DNA from: a virus
Reading direction: 5' to 3' (one strand)
Length of the DNA stretch: 35,426 nt
IMG/VR virus record: IMGVR_UViG_3300047163_000050
Coordinates: 1-35,426 of that record
Shown: in pieces, positions 8,727-16,662 of the stretch
How the letters are laid out: each line of letters starts with the position of its first letter
How positions within the stretch are numbered: position 1 is the first letter of the stretch
The notes under the pieces: model-generated
Seen by the model: the letters and a program-made list of their open reading frames with translations, nothing else
Database searches by the model: none
Told to the model about the DNA's origin: nothing
Position numbers and translations under genes: made by a program

Positions 8727-9052
8727 AGCTTTTCTTTAAGACCCGCGATCGATTCGAATTGGTCCATCATGTCGCTCAATTCGTCGGACTGGATCGGCCG
8801 TTGCGTCGCGAGTTCGACGCGATCATGCAGCGCGCGGCGCTTGTTGATGCGGCACAGCCCTGAAATGAGGATTTGATAATCGCTGAGTGCGGCCTGCTCA
8901 ACGTCCAGCATCGCTTGCGTAATCGCCTTCATGGCGGTCGCCTGGTTCTTCCAGCCGACCACGCCGTTCTCCTCGACGATGTGGTCTTTCAGAAGGGCAT
9001 CCATGAGCGTCAAAGCTCGGATCGCGCACGCGTTTTCGCGGATATTTTCCAT
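8723..9052 (-). CDS. Small tail/baseplate-cluster protein, unknown
   Basis: A 109-residue protein, predicted to be mostly helical and mixed-charge, with no recognised domain. Stretches such as ALTLMDALLKDHIVEENG (13-30) and DELSDMMDQFESIAGLKEKL (90-109) look amphipathic. The start overlaps the plug gene's stop as TGATG, and its own stop overlaps the hub start, so it is translated with the baseplate genes. Its place between plug and hub suggests a small assembly factor or minor baseplate component, but nothing in the sequence proves that. Confidence 0.7.
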   Translation of the reverse strand: MENIRENACAIRALTLMDALLKDHIVEENGVVGWKNQATAMKAITQAMLDVEQAALSDYQILISGLCRINKRRALHDRVELATQRPIQSDELSDMMDQFESIAGLKEKL

Positions 9053-9366
9053 CAGGGGTTTGTCACGAAATAGAGGTTTCCGGTCGAGCCCAGATTGTCA
9101 TAGGTGGGCGGTGCATAGGTGTCGTTGGTGGTCTGCGCGACGAGCTCGCCGCCAAACCCAAGGTAGTCGTATTGCGCTAACAGATCGATACCGGTGACGA
9201 GCGGGATGCCTTGCACGAGCGGGTTGCCGTTGACATCGGAGATGTCGAGGATCCACGTCTGGTTCGGATCGCACCAAATCAGCTGCATGCCGTAGGTGAC
9301 GCCTGCGAGCGTGATGGTAAAGCTTTGCGCGTTGGCCTGCAGAGGAATTTCGTAAACGGTCGCCAT
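9052..9366 (-). CDS. Baseplate plug protein (Pam3 gp18-like)
   Basis: The protein has 104 residues and the pattern of the phage baseplate plug family: a start of the form YEIPLQANAQSFTITLAG (5-22), then YGMQLIWCDPNQTWILDISD (25-44) and a central PLVQGIPLVTGIDLLAQYDYL stretch (49-69). In the cyanophage Pam3 baseplate such a protein closes the central channel. It lies between the Dit-like gene and a small unknown gene, the expected neighbourhood. The start overlaps the previous stop as TGATG. Confidence 0.8.
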   Translation of the reverse strand: MATVYEIPLQANAQSFTITLAGVTYGMQLIWCDPNQTWILDISDVNGNPLVQGIPLVTGIDLLAQYDYLGFGGELVAQTTNDTYAPPTYDNLGSTGNLYFVTNP

Positions 9367-9947
9367 CAGAACGCCGGAGGAGAGGCGTTGTAGCCGTTGG
9401 CATTCGCGGGCCCCAGGGCGTTCGACCCTGTGTTTTGCACCGCGCCGTTCAGCTGCGGGTTTGCCATGTTGGACGTCGAGCCGACCGTGACCACTTGGGT
9501 TTGCGCGATGATAATCTCATGGCATTCCGCCACCATCATCAGCGCGTTTTCGGACTTCTCGTCGGTCGTCACCTGCAACATGGCGAGCAGCATGTTGGTG
9601 TAGGCGCGCTTGCCGGTCAGGATGTCGAACACCGTCCGCCCCGCCTGCAGGGCGAGAAACTGTTGGTAAATCAACTGAACGTAATTGGGGTTGCCGAGCG
9701 CGGCAACGCTCGAATTGGAAAAGCCGCAGCGGATCGTGACTTCGGCGGGCTCCTTGTAGGAATGGTCGGTGATCGCGGCGCCCTGTTCGACCGGATGGCG
9801 CGTGATCGCGAGCCGGTCCCGGTGGATTTCCTCGATGGTGACGTCGGCGACGAAGCCCGCGATATTGCGCGGCAGGATCAAGACAGGCCCAAGCAGCGAT
9901 TCGGCGGCCGCCACGGCCAGCGGCAGGCCGGCTGGGATGAGCGCCAC
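9366..9947 (-). CDS. Dit-like baseplate/tail protein
   Basis: This 193-residue protein resembles the Dit-like N-terminal domain family that forms the ring joining tube to baseplate in simple myophages. The segment VADVTIEEIHRDRLAITRHP (33-52), followed by VEQGAAITDHSYKEPAEVTI (53-72), is characteristic. The C-terminal part is Asn/Ala/Gly-rich and low in complexity. Translation starts at GTG; GGGAAG seven bases upstream, inside the end of the previous gene, is a good ribosome site. The family call is reasonably secure; the structural role is taken from relatives. Confidence 0.8.
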   Translation of the reverse strand: MALIPAGLPLAVAAAESLLGPVLILPRNIAGFVADVTIEEIHRDRLAITRHPVEQGAAITDHSYKEPAEVTIRCGFSNSSVAALGNPNYVQLIYQQFLALQAGRTVFDILTGKRAYTNMLLAMLQVTTDEKSENALMMVAECHEIIIAQTQVVTVGSTSNMANPQLNGAVQNTGSNALGPANANGYNASPPAF

Positions 9948-9948
9948 G

Positions 9949-10257
9949 TCAGGACTTCCCGGACAGCTTCGCCGATAGCGCTTTCAGCTTATCGAGCTCT
10001 TCCAATTTCAGTTTCGGAACATGCGATCTGATTTTGGCCGCAGGCACTTCGCCGCCATGCTTCGTCAGCCATTCGTGCGCCGCAGGCGTTCCGTGGACGG
10101 TCTGCCGGTCCTCCTTATTGAGGATGGACGACGGGTCCATGCCAGTTTTCTTGGCCTGCTTGCCGCTTGGCGCCGACGCGAACTTGCCGCCTTCGGCGCG
10201 CGGGTGCTTGTCCTCTTCCCAGGCGTCCTTGAGCCAAATGTGATGCACTGTCTTCAT
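9949..10257 (-). CDS. Unknown protein with HPR/GGKF motif
   Basis: This is a 102-residue, lysine-rich protein. Residues 12-27 (AWEEDKHPRAEGGKFA) carry the 'HPR..GG+F' signature often seen in phage head or structural polypeptides, sometimes as a short tail on larger proteins. The C-terminal half (about 65-102) is predicted to be helical and basic. The ATG overlaps the tape measure stop as ATGA, so the two are likely coupled. Its location right after the tape measure suggests a tail-related role, which I cannot confirm. Confidence 0.7.
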   Translation of the reverse strand: MKTVHHIWLKDAWEEDKHPRAEGGKFASAPSGKQAKKTGMDPSSILNKEDRQTVHGTPAAHEWLTKHGGEVPAAKIRSHVPKLKLEELDKLKALSAKLSGKS

Positions 10258-11654
10258 TGCACCGCACCTCTCAAATTGCGCACCAGATCGCCGTTGACAC
10301 GGGTTTGTTCCTGAGCCACCGCTGCGGCCGTGGCGTTGGGCGAGCCGGCACCCTGAACGTTGATGGTCGTCGTGTTCTGAACGAGAAGCCGTTCGGCGAG
10401 CGCCGCTCGTGCGGCGTCTTGGGACGCGATGCCGTGACGCTCGAAATCGCGGCTAAACATGGCGGCGCCTTGGCCCGCCATATCGGCCAGCGGCCCGCGC
10501 AACACGCGCCCGACGCCCGAATAGTCGCCCTGGGTGAGTTCCCACTGCGCAAATGTAAGCTGTTCGTCAGCCGTGGACTGTTCGAGGGGATGGCCGAACA
10601 TCCTCGCAAAGTCGTGTTGTCTCGTGCCGCGCCATTGGAAAAGACCGCGAGCCCCTTTGCCGCCGCCGGCTGCATTGTAAGAATTCGGATCGAAACCGCT
10701 TTCCTTGGCGACGTTGGCCGCGATCGCGGCGGCCGCCGCAGGCGAATAACCCTGCGCCTGAAAGTATTTCATCACGTAGGCAGCATTCACCTTGCCGGGT
10801 TGACCTGCCTCAGCTGCGGGTTTGGACGCATCCGGGCCCTCAAGCTCGTCGACGTCTTTCTGATCGATGAGACCAAGGCCCGCAGCCGCGCGGGTGAAGA
10901 ATTGCGCGACGCCGGCCTGGAAATTCCTCGACCCTTGGATCTTGTTCACCGCGCCCACAAAGTCGGTCATCTTGTCGATGGCGCGGGTGAGCGGGCCGAT
11001 GAAACGCGAGGCGATAGCTTCGCCCAAAATTTCGAAACTGATCTCAAGCCTGTTCAGCGAACGGCCAAGAGCCGTCGATTCGCTTGCAAGTTTTCCAGCA
11101 TCGACGCCCGCCTCGCGCTGCCGCTTCGAGAAATCGTCCTCTTCTGCTTTAAGGCGTTCGAGATCGAGAGTCAGCATCTGAAAGGTGCGCTCGTCGATGC
11201 CGAACAGGTCGGCGTAACGCTGGGCGATGTAGTACGGCTGCGATCTCAGGTTTTCGACGAGTTGCTGGATCTGATGCAGCGGCGTGCCGGGACCGACGCC
11301 GAGTTGCCTGGCCAAACCCTGAAGCCCGGGATTTGTGCGCATCGCCAGCGCAAAGCGCTCAATGGCCCCTTGTGCCTGCTCCGTGGTCAGCCCGATCTGA
11401 CGGGCGGCAAAACCGATGGACTGCAGGCCTGCGACGGTCTCTCCGGTTCTGAGCGACGCGTAATAAAGCCCTTCGAACTGCCGCGCGACGCGGACGACCG
11501 ACTCTTCGATGGCAATCGTGGTCTTTGCCGCGACCGCACCGAGCGCCCCGAATTCCGTGGTCGATTTGCCGATCGCAAGACTGAATTTCGACAGCCCGGC
11601 ATCGTCGACGTTGAAACCGAGGCCGATCAAATATTCCTTGATATTGTCAGGCAT
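10254..11654 (-). CDS. Tail tape measure protein with C-terminal phage lysozyme domain
   Basis: The protein has 466 residues, short for a tape measure. The first part (about 1-285) is helical and Ala/Leu/Gln-rich. Residues 290-380 match a tail-lysozyme domain: YVMKYFQAQGYSPAAAAAI (293-311), then AKESGFDPNSYN (316-327) with Glu318 as likely catalytic acid, and ARGLFQWRGTRQHDF (335-349). Tape measures set tail length and enter the cell with the DNA; the lysozyme would cut peptidoglycan locally. At roughly 0.15 nm per residue the length predicts a tail of some 70 nm or less. It starts eight bases inside the end of the preceding small gene. Confidence 0.88.
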   Translation of the reverse strand: MPDNIKEYLIGLGFNVDDAGLSKFSLAIGKSTTEFGALGAVAAKTTIAIEESVVRVARQFEGLYYASLRTGETVAGLQSIGFAARQIGLTTEQAQGAIERFALAMRTNPGLQGLARQLGVGPGTPLHQIQQLVENLRSQPYYIAQRYADLFGIDERTFQMLTLDLERLKAEEDDFSKRQREAGVDAGKLASESTALGRSLNRLEISFEILGEAIASRFIGPLTRAIDKMTDFVGAVNKIQGSRNFQAGVAQFFTRAAAGLGLIDQKDVDELEGPDASKPAAEAGQPGKVNAAYVMKYFQAQGYSPAAAAAIAANVAKESGFDPNSYNAAGGGKGARGLFQWRGTRQHDFARMFGHPLEQSTADEQLTFAQWELTQGDYSGVGRVLRGPLADMAGQGAAMFSRDFERHGIASQDAARAALAERLLVQNTTTINVQGAGSPNATAAAVAQEQTRVNGDLVRNLRGAVQ

Positions 11655-11772
11655 CGGGCCTCAGCGCGCGGGCCCGCCGCGTGTTCTCGATCTCAATGTC
11701 GATGAAATCGTTCATCAGCGCGACGTGCTCAAGGTCGAGCGTGCCGTCCACAAGCGATTCAAACTTGCACAT
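11647..11772 (-). CDS. Tail-chaperone-linked small protein (DUF6889-like), start uncertain
   Basis: The C-terminal segment MCKFESLVDGTLDLEHVALM (from base 11772) followed by NDFIDIEIENTRRA resembles the small DUF6889-type proteins that follow tail assembly chaperones. The family's conserved opening (here DGEDFLLRPVRAG) lies upstream of that ATG in the same frame, up to about 11838, but has no ATG, GTG or TTG before it; the only alternative is a GTG at 11784, inside the motif. Either the protein is made from a start that truncates the motif, or it is made as a fusion by frameshifting from the chaperone gene. It overlaps the tape measure start by eight bases. Confidence 0.6.
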   Translation of the reverse strand: MCKFESLVDGTLDLEHVALMNDFIDIEIENTRRARALRPDA

Positions 11773-11789
11773 GCCGGCGCGCACCGGCC

Positions 11790-12263
11790 TTAAGAGGAAG
11801 TCTTCTCCGTCGGGGAGCGTGAGCCAGTCGCCGCTGCCACCTCGGGCGTCTCCGCGGCGGAGAGGGCGCCGAAGGAAAAAGGCTTTAAGTTGGCCTGCAG
11901 GACATGCCAAACCATGGTCAGCATGTCCGCCATCTCAATATCGTCATAAGCAAGCGCCCCGTTCGGGGCCTGAATGCGAAACCAATTCCGCTGCCCCGAC
12001 CCGTCCCGCCGCTCTACGACGGCGAGACAGGCGTCGATGATATAATCGGCGGTCTCGTCCGGCATGTCGCCGAGCGCTTTTAGAAAGGGCTCCGCAACGG
12101 ACAGCGGCGCGCTCTTGAAGTCTTTGGCGTGGGCCAGCAACAGCCCAAAAGCCGGCGCTATAGTGCCAAGCCTTCGAACGATGTGAAATTGCGTGCGTGC
12201 GATGAGCCGCCCGGCGCGATAGGTATGCCCCCCGACGTCAAATTCGTTGAGCGGATTAAACAT
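11790..12263 (-). CDS. Tail assembly chaperone
   Basis: This is a 157-residue protein between the tail tube and tape measure genes, the fixed position of tail assembly chaperones, which coat the tape measure during tube polymerisation. It begins MFNPLNEFDVGGHTYRAGRL and contains ADYIIDACLAVVERRDGSG and ADMLTMVWHVLQANLKPF, helical stretches of the usual sort. The last 14 residues (AATGSRSPTEKTSS) look unlike a natural protein end, while the -1 frame over the same bases does, pointing to frameshifting. The ATG at 12263 is chosen because it overlaps the tail tube stop by eight bases; the frame is open further upstream. Confidence 0.75.
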   Translation of the reverse strand: MFNPLNEFDVGGHTYRAGRLIARTQFHIVRRLGTIAPAFGLLLAHAKDFKSAPLSVAEPFLKALGDMPDETADYIIDACLAVVERRDGSGQRNWFRIQAPNGALAYDDIEMADMLTMVWHVLQANLKPFSFGALSAAETPEVAAATGSRSPTEKTSS

Positions 12264-12720
12264 TGACGTCCGCCACGCCCGCACCAAGCTCCATGATGAC
12301 CTTGCCCCGGAACGCCCATTCGTTGACGTTGCCGTCGGTGGCGTAAACGAGCGAGGGCGCTTTCACGAAGGCCATTTGCGAGCCGAGAATGACGTCGCCG
12401 CGATTGATGTCCTGAATGCGGATGACGTTTTGACCCCAGAGCGAGGCGATGCCCCGCTGGGCATTGTACAACGTACTCAGCGAATAATTCACGGGCGAGG
12501 TCTTGAGCAGGCGAAAGGTGATAGTGCCAGTGTTGCTCGCATGCAGGCTTTGCATGATCGACCCGTCGGCGCCGGTCGTCGTGGTCGTCTTGTCGGCGGA
12601 CATGTCCACATGGATGGCGTCCTCGGCGTTTCCGGCGCCGTAGCCGAGATTGTAGGAGCCGCCCGGACCCGTGATCGAGGCCACGATCGCGGAAAATGCA
12701 TAAGCTATGGGTACATTCAC
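12256..12720 (-). CDS. Tail tube protein, DUF3277 family
   Basis: The 154-residue product matches the DUF3277 tail tube family closely: AYAFSAIVASITGPGGSYNL near the N-terminus, then GAGNAEDAIHVDMSADK, TTGADGSIMQSLHAS and the hallmark ITFRLLKTSP. It polymerises into the inner tube within the sheath. The open frame extends far upstream into the sheath gene, but the GTG at 12720 has AAGGAG seven bases before it and gives the family's normal start, so I use it. It follows the sheath gene and precedes the chaperone, the standard order. Confidence 0.92.
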   Translation of the reverse strand: MNVPIAYAFSAIVASITGPGGSYNLGYGAGNAEDAIHVDMSADKTTTTTGADGSIMQSLHASNTGTITFRLLKTSPVNYSLSTLYNAQRGIASLWGQNVIRIQDINRGDVILGSQMAFVKAPSLVYATDGNVNEWAFRGKVIMELGAGVADVNV

Positions 12721-12731
12721 GGATCGTCTCC

Positions 12732-14222
12732 TTAAGCGACGTTGACGGCGACGCTGGCGGTATGAACCGCGCCTGCGAGATGGGCGGCAACCTGGAAAGG
12801 CACCGATACGCGGGCCGAGCGCGGCCCCGCCGCCTGCGAACTGAGGGGCGGGGTATAGATGTAATAGCCCTTGGACAGATAGCTGCCGGTCGAGATTTGA
12901 CCGAACCCGGAGCCGCCCCACGTGCCTGCGGCGAGAAGGCCGTCGCGCGCCGATTGATCGCACGCCGCTTCGATGGCGGTCGCGATCTGCTGCATGCCGG
13001 CATCGGTTTGCGGGATCTTGGTGGGCGAGGTGTAGAGGAGATTGTAGACGTTGGTCTGGATGTTCGCGCGCAAACTGTCGACGCCGACGATGGTGTCGGT
13101 GAACTGACCTGACGAAGAAACGCCCATCTCAATGATGGCGGTTCCGTTGTTATAGTTTACGAAGACGTTGCAGTTTTTCGCTTCCAGCGCCGCAATTTGC
13201 GTGGCGTTCAGGTTCTCCGCGACGATGCCGGGCTCCGTTTTGTACATCATGGTGATGGCGGAGTTGTTGTCCGACCAGTTGGTCGTTAGCATCCGGGCGA
13301 GATAGCTTACGACCGCATACGCGTTGGAGCTTGAGTATTGAACGCAAGTATGGTTCAGCCCGAGCTGCTGCAGAAGGTAAGCCGTCGTCGACGTATCGCC
13401 CGGCACGAGGACCGCGGCTTCCTGGTCGGTGACGCCGTAATAATGAAGGTTGCTTGAGGCCTCGATATAGGACGCGATCGCGAGGTGATCGGCCTGCGCG
13501 GCCCCAGGCACGACGAGCCCGTACCATTGCGAGGAAAAGTTCGTGTCGAACAAAGTGACGGCGGCAAGGGCGGTTTCTGCGGCGATGCCGCCCGCCTGGT
13601 AGGCACCGGTCGCCGCCGTGAGGGCCGCCTGTGCCGAGATGTCGGTCCCAGACCCGGCCGTCTGCGCAAACGAGATTTGAGACGACGTGCCCGTCGTGTT
13701 TGAGGTGATGACAAAGTTCTGGTAGGTCGCGTTCCAGACGCACGACGCCGACGGCGACAACCCTTCAAGCGCGGTGTTGATCACCGAGGCGACGCCGTTC
13801 ATGTTGGTCACGGCGGAGAAGTTCAGCCCCGTCACCGTCGTCAAAGACCCCGAGTCGATCTGGATTTTGAACGATCCGTTGGTGATGGAGGTCCAAGCGC
13901 TTGCCGCCTGGTTCGCGGCGGAAACCGCGCCGCCGATGAGCTGGCCTGCGCTTGCCGTTTTCGCCCAGCGACCGATCAGCAGAGACGTCGGTTGCGGGTT
14001 CTGCTCGAACCACAGGACGGCCGCGAGATATTCTGGCGCCGAGGTGCCGAAATCCGTCGCAACGGCAGCAAGGCTCGCGTAGCTGCGAATGCGCGTCACG
14101 ACGTCGATCACGGCGGATGTGCCGAGAATCAGACAGCTGTTGAAGTTCTGCGCCTGGGTCGGGAGCGCAGAAAGATTTACGCTCACGCTTATAAGGCGCG
14201 AGACCGGCAAGCCCGAGGCCAT
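12732..14222 (-). CDS. Tail sheath protein, DUF3383 family
   Basis: A 496-residue contractile sheath protein of the DUF3383 type. Residues near the start (PVSRLISVSVNLSALPTQAQ) and the SYASLAAVATDFGTSAPEYL block followed by LWFEQNPQPTSLLIGRW are typical of this family. A variable Ser/Thr-rich insertion lies in the middle, and the C-terminal third (PTKIPQTDAGMQQIATAIEA onward) returns to the conserved sheath fold. Six of these would form each ring around the tube. A GTG at 14228 is also in frame, but the ATG at 14222 has GGAG five bases upstream and is the better start. Confidence 0.92.
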   Translation of the reverse strand: MASGLPVSRLISVSVNLSALPTQAQNFNSCLILGTSAVIDVVTRIRSYASLAAVATDFGTSAPEYLAAVLWFEQNPQPTSLLIGRWAKTASAGQLIGGAVSAANQAASAWTSITNGSFKIQIDSGSLTTVTGLNFSAVTNMNGVASVINTALEGLSPSASCVWNATYQNFVITSNTTGTSSQISFAQTAGSGTDISAQAALTAATGAYQAGGIAAETALAAVTLFDTNFSSQWYGLVVPGAAQADHLAIASYIEASSNLHYYGVTDQEAAVLVPGDTSTTAYLLQQLGLNHTCVQYSSSNAYAVVSYLARMLTTNWSDNNSAITMMYKTEPGIVAENLNATQIAALEAKNCNVFVNYNNGTAIIEMGVSSSGQFTDTIVGVDSLRANIQTNVYNLLYTSPTKIPQTDAGMQQIATAIEAACDQSARDGLLAAGTWGGSGFGQISTGSYLSKGYYIYTPPLSSQAAGPRSARVSVPFQVAAHLAGAVHTASVAVNVA

Positions 14223-14240
14223 CGGCACTCCACTGTCAGG

Positions 14241-14834
14241 TTATGTGAGGGTTTCCGAAAGAGGTGGCTCCGCATCGGTCACGATGGTGCCGCCGAGGCT
14301 TTCGACATTCAGGACTGCGTAGTCGCGCGCGATGACGCGGCGCAGCACGAAGGGCAGGTCGACGCGATACATCCAGCGCTGTTTGAGCAGTACGGGGACT
14401 GCAATCAATTCCCCAACGCTGACGAGGACGAGCCCATTCGAGAGGAGCGCTTCGCGGTTTTGTGCGATTGCGAGACCGTCGCGCAACAGAGCGGCATTGG
14501 CGTCGGCTTGGCCGGTGGTGCCTTGGTCGTAGAAGGTCGCCAGCACGTCGATGGCTTCATGCCTTTGAAGCTGATCCTGGCCGTTTCCTGCAGACTGATG
14601 CACGATGGCGGGAAAGACATCCGACGGCCTTGTTCGATACCGGAACGCGCACCAGGCTTGTCCTGCATCGGGGCTGTCGGGCGGCTCGGCTTGAAACGAC
14701 GGCCGCACGTAATTGCCGGCGAGGCCCGTGACGCCGACGATGGCCTGCTGGATGACGATATTGAGGGCGCCTCCTTCAACAGGCGCAGGGCTTGCGGCGG
14801 GGGAAAGATAACCGCCGGTCGAGGAGTCGGTCAC
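14241..14834 (-). CDS. Neck/tail terminator protein (gp12-like)
   Basis: This 197-residue protein matches the phage neck terminator gp12-like family, which caps the tube and binds the head connector. Recognisable blocks are LNIVIQQAIVGVTGLAGNYV, then WCAFRYRTRPSDVFPAIVH, the EAIDVLATFYDQGTTGQADA block and, near the C-terminus, WMYRVDLPFVLRRVIARDY. It stands directly before the sheath, as expected. Translation probably begins at the GTG three bases after the previous stop codon, with little of a ribosome site, so coupling to the upstream gene is likely. Confidence 0.85.
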   Translation of the reverse strand: MTDSSTGGYLSPAASPAPVEGGALNIVIQQAIVGVTGLAGNYVRPSFQAEPPDSPDAGQAWCAFRYRTRPSDVFPAIVHQSAGNGQDQLQRHEAIDVLATFYDQGTTGQADANAALLRDGLAIAQNREALLSNGLVLVSVGELIAVPVLLKQRWMYRVDLPFVLRRVIARDYAVLNVESLGGTIVTDAEPPLSETLT

Positions 14835-14837
14835 CCG

Positions 14838-15167
14838 TCACCATTCCCGGGCGACGAAAGTGTCTCCGGCCTGGCCTGCGATGGTAATCGCGCCCTGGGT
14901 GATAGGGTAGCGCGGCGGCGGGAAGCTTTGACCGGGCGCCAGAATGAAACTGTTTGGCTGCGTTGCGTCGGTGCCAAGATCGTTAAGCGTCATGGCATCG
15001 GCCGAGGTGTTCTGCACAAGCCAGCCCGATCGAAGACTGTTCGCCGCCATCAGCGTTTGTGAGACGGCCGTTGCAGCAATAGACCCCGACCGATCTGTCG
15101 GCGTTGCGACGCTTTGCACTGCGACATATTGCGGGTTGCCCGCAGCGTCTCGCACTTCGATCAGCAT
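14838..15167 (-). CDS. Unknown virion-cluster protein
   Basis: A 109-residue protein, rich in Ala, Thr and Ser, with a predicted beta-sandwich-like pattern (GWLVQNTSADAMTLNDLG, 48-65, and AITIAGQAGDTFVAREW at the C-terminus). Small proteins with this composition occur among decoration or capsid-associated proteins, but I do not recognise a family. Its ATG overlaps the preceding stop as TGATG. It lies between head-completion genes and the tail terminator, so a minor virion component is likely. Confidence 0.65.
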   Translation of the reverse strand: MLIEVRDAAGNPQYVAVQSVATPTDRSGSIAATAVSQTLMAANSLRSGWLVQNTSADAMTLNDLGTDATQPNSFILAPGQSFPPPRYPITQGAITIAGQAGDTFVAREW

Positions 15168-15646
15168 CAGTCGTCACCGTCCAAGGCCGGGATTTGGTCG
15201 GAAAGCCTCGAATTGGTGAAATCGAGGTCTATGGGTGCGGCGGTCGTGTGCGACGGCGGCTGATCGACAAGGTCGATCGACGTACAATCCGCTTGCACCA
15301 TTCCAGCGCCATATTGCGAGAAATCGCTGACGCTTCGCACGATGAAATTGTCGCCCTTCCAGGCGACAAGATCGGGTTGATAGGTGTTGCCAAAACCGTC
15401 TTTCGCAGGACCGCGCAACTGAAACGTTGTCGTTACCGTGATAGATTTGGCCTGCGTTTGAAAGGCCTCTTCGCGCACGAGGCTGTTGTCGCCAGCAGGC
15501 GTGATCGAACCAAATGCCGCGAAGCTTTGGGTCGTGACCTGCGACTGGCCGTAAGGATCGACAACCTCAAGGCGGCGAATGACGGTAAACGTTTCACCGG
15601 CGATGAACGGGTCGGCGAGAATATCGGTGACGTCGATCTGCGGCAT
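15167..15646 (-). CDS. Head-tail joining region protein, unknown
   Basis: A 159-residue, mostly beta-predicted protein located where myophages keep head-tail connector proteins. It contains ETFTVIRRLEVVDPYGQSQV (18-37), a FGSITPAG segment (45-52) and WKGDNFIVRSVSDFSQYGAG (95-114), the last resembling the 'y.V..v.d.s.yG.G' pattern common in head-tail joining proteins and small neck subunits. Its ATG follows the preceding stop codon directly, and its own stop overlaps the next start as TGATG. I assign only a general connector role. Confidence 0.65.
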   Translation of the reverse strand: MPQIDVTDILADPFIAGETFTVIRRLEVVDPYGQSQVTTQSFAAFGSITPAGDNSLVREEAFQTQAKSITVTTTFQLRGPAKDGFGNTYQPDLVAWKGDNFIVRSVSDFSQYGAGMVQADCTSIDLVDQPPSHTTAAPIDLDFTNSRLSDQIPALDGDD

Positions 15647-16153
15647 CTAAGCCGGACGCACCATGCGGATGACGTATGTGATCGCATTGCGAAGCTGACC
15701 GGTGTCGATGAGGGGCTTCGTTCCCGTCCGACCTTTGGCGAGCCGTCTTTTAATCGTGACCGGCGAGAGCGGTGGCGGAACGCCCTCGTTGATCTTGTTG
15801 CGCACTGCGGCCTGCGCCCGAAGTCCGAGCGCGTGAAAACCTTTCGACACCGCCTCGGGACGACCGTTTAGCGCGGCGTCGGCTATGGTATTGAGGCGTG
15901 AGGCGATCTCGTCGCTCATCCCGGCGACCGCAGGTTTCAAAAACGGGCGCGGTGGGATCTTGGCTTCCGGAGCGCCGTTTTCGTGAATGTATGCCAGCGC
16001 AGCATTGTTGATCGGTGTCGACTTCTCCCCGGGCTCCGGCTGCCGCAACGCCTCTTCGGCCGGCACGCCCACCATGACGCGGGTATTGGCAAGCAGCTCG
16101 ATCGCCTTCATGACCTCGGCGGTATTGTCTTTGATGACACGTGCGGTCGTCAT
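15647..16153 (-). CDS. Tail completion / HK97 gp10-like protein
   Basis: A 168-residue protein with the hallmarks of HK97 gp10-like neck or tail-completion proteins: a helical N-terminus, the VMVGVPAEEALRQPE strand and loop, NNAALAYIHENGAPEAKIPP followed by RPFLKPAVAGM, and a C-terminal GTKPLIDTGQLRNAITYVIR. The 'IP.RPFL.P' and 'LiDTGqLr.sIt' motifs define the group. These proteins join head and tail. The frame runs 51 codons further upstream, but the ATG at 16153 overlaps the previous stop as TAATG and gives the family length. Confidence 0.85.
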   Translation of the reverse strand: MTTARVIKDNTAEVMKAIELLANTRVMVGVPAEEALRQPEPGEKSTPINNAALAYIHENGAPEAKIPPRPFLKPAVAGMSDEIASRLNTIADAALNGRPEAVSKGFHALGLRAQAAVRNKINEGVPPPLSPVTIKRRLAKGRTGTKPLIDTGQLRNAITYVIRMVRPA

Positions 16154-16662
16154 TACCACGCCCAGCCTTGGTCGATAACGGGACCATACCACGGCGACCC
16201 GTAGCCCGGCCCGCAAGGCCCAGGCGCTCCCGTGATCTGCACGGGACCGGCGCCAAACTTCATCATCAGATCCCACAGCCTCGTGCCATAGGTCGTCAAA
16301 TTCCAATGCCCGGCATTAGGATCAAGACCGGCCTGGGTGTCATAGGACACGCTGACGGGACCGACGCCTTTGCTTGCCACGGGCCCCTGCGAGACGCCCG
16401 GCGCTGCGTTATTGGCTGCGGCATCCTGCGCCTGCTTTTCGAGCACCAGATTATGGGCCACGAACAGCTCAAGCGCGATGTCGAAGATGGTCGTCGGCGG
16501 GGCCGAAGGCGTTATGGCCCCCGGACCCCAAACCTCGGTTGTCAGCAAAATCGTGCCGAGGCTCGCCCAATACGCGACGGCGCTCGGCGGGTAATTCGTC
16601 TCGTTCGCAAATTCAGGATAGTCCTGAACGAAGGTCGCTTGACTGATCGTCACTTCTCGCAC
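16153..16662 (-). CDS. Head completion protein, DUF4054 family
   Basis: The 169-residue product fits DUF4054: ATFVQDYPEFANETNYPPSA near the N-terminus, VAYWASLGTILLTTEVWG, FDIALELFVAHNLVLEKQAQ, and after a variable loop GPVSVSYDTQAG with LTTYGTRLWDLMMKFG. The family sits beneath the portal as an adaptor. It is downstream of the capsid genes and upstream of the gp10-like gene, as usual. The start is probably GTG at 16662, overlapping the preceding gene by 13 bases; a second GTG nine bases further in is possible. The C-terminus is rich in Gly and Pro and ends in WAW. Confidence 0.85.
   Translation of the reverse strand: MREVTISQATFVQDYPEFANETNYPPSAVAYWASLGTILLTTEVWGPGAITPSAPPTTIFDIALELFVAHNLVLEKQAQDAAANNAAPGVSQGPVASKGVGPVSVSYDTQAGLDPNAGHWNLTTYGTRLWDLMMKFGAGPVQITGAPGPCGPGYGSPWYGPVIDQGWAW

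Noticed and set aside
10257-11705. Plus-strand 482-codon frame opposite the tape measure
   Set aside because: Antisense shadow of a strongly supported tape measure gene, with Arg-rich low-complexity sequence.
13992-15062. Plus-strand 356-codon frame opposite the sheath and neck genes
   Set aside because: Crosses several genes with start/stop overlaps on the other strand and shows no family features.
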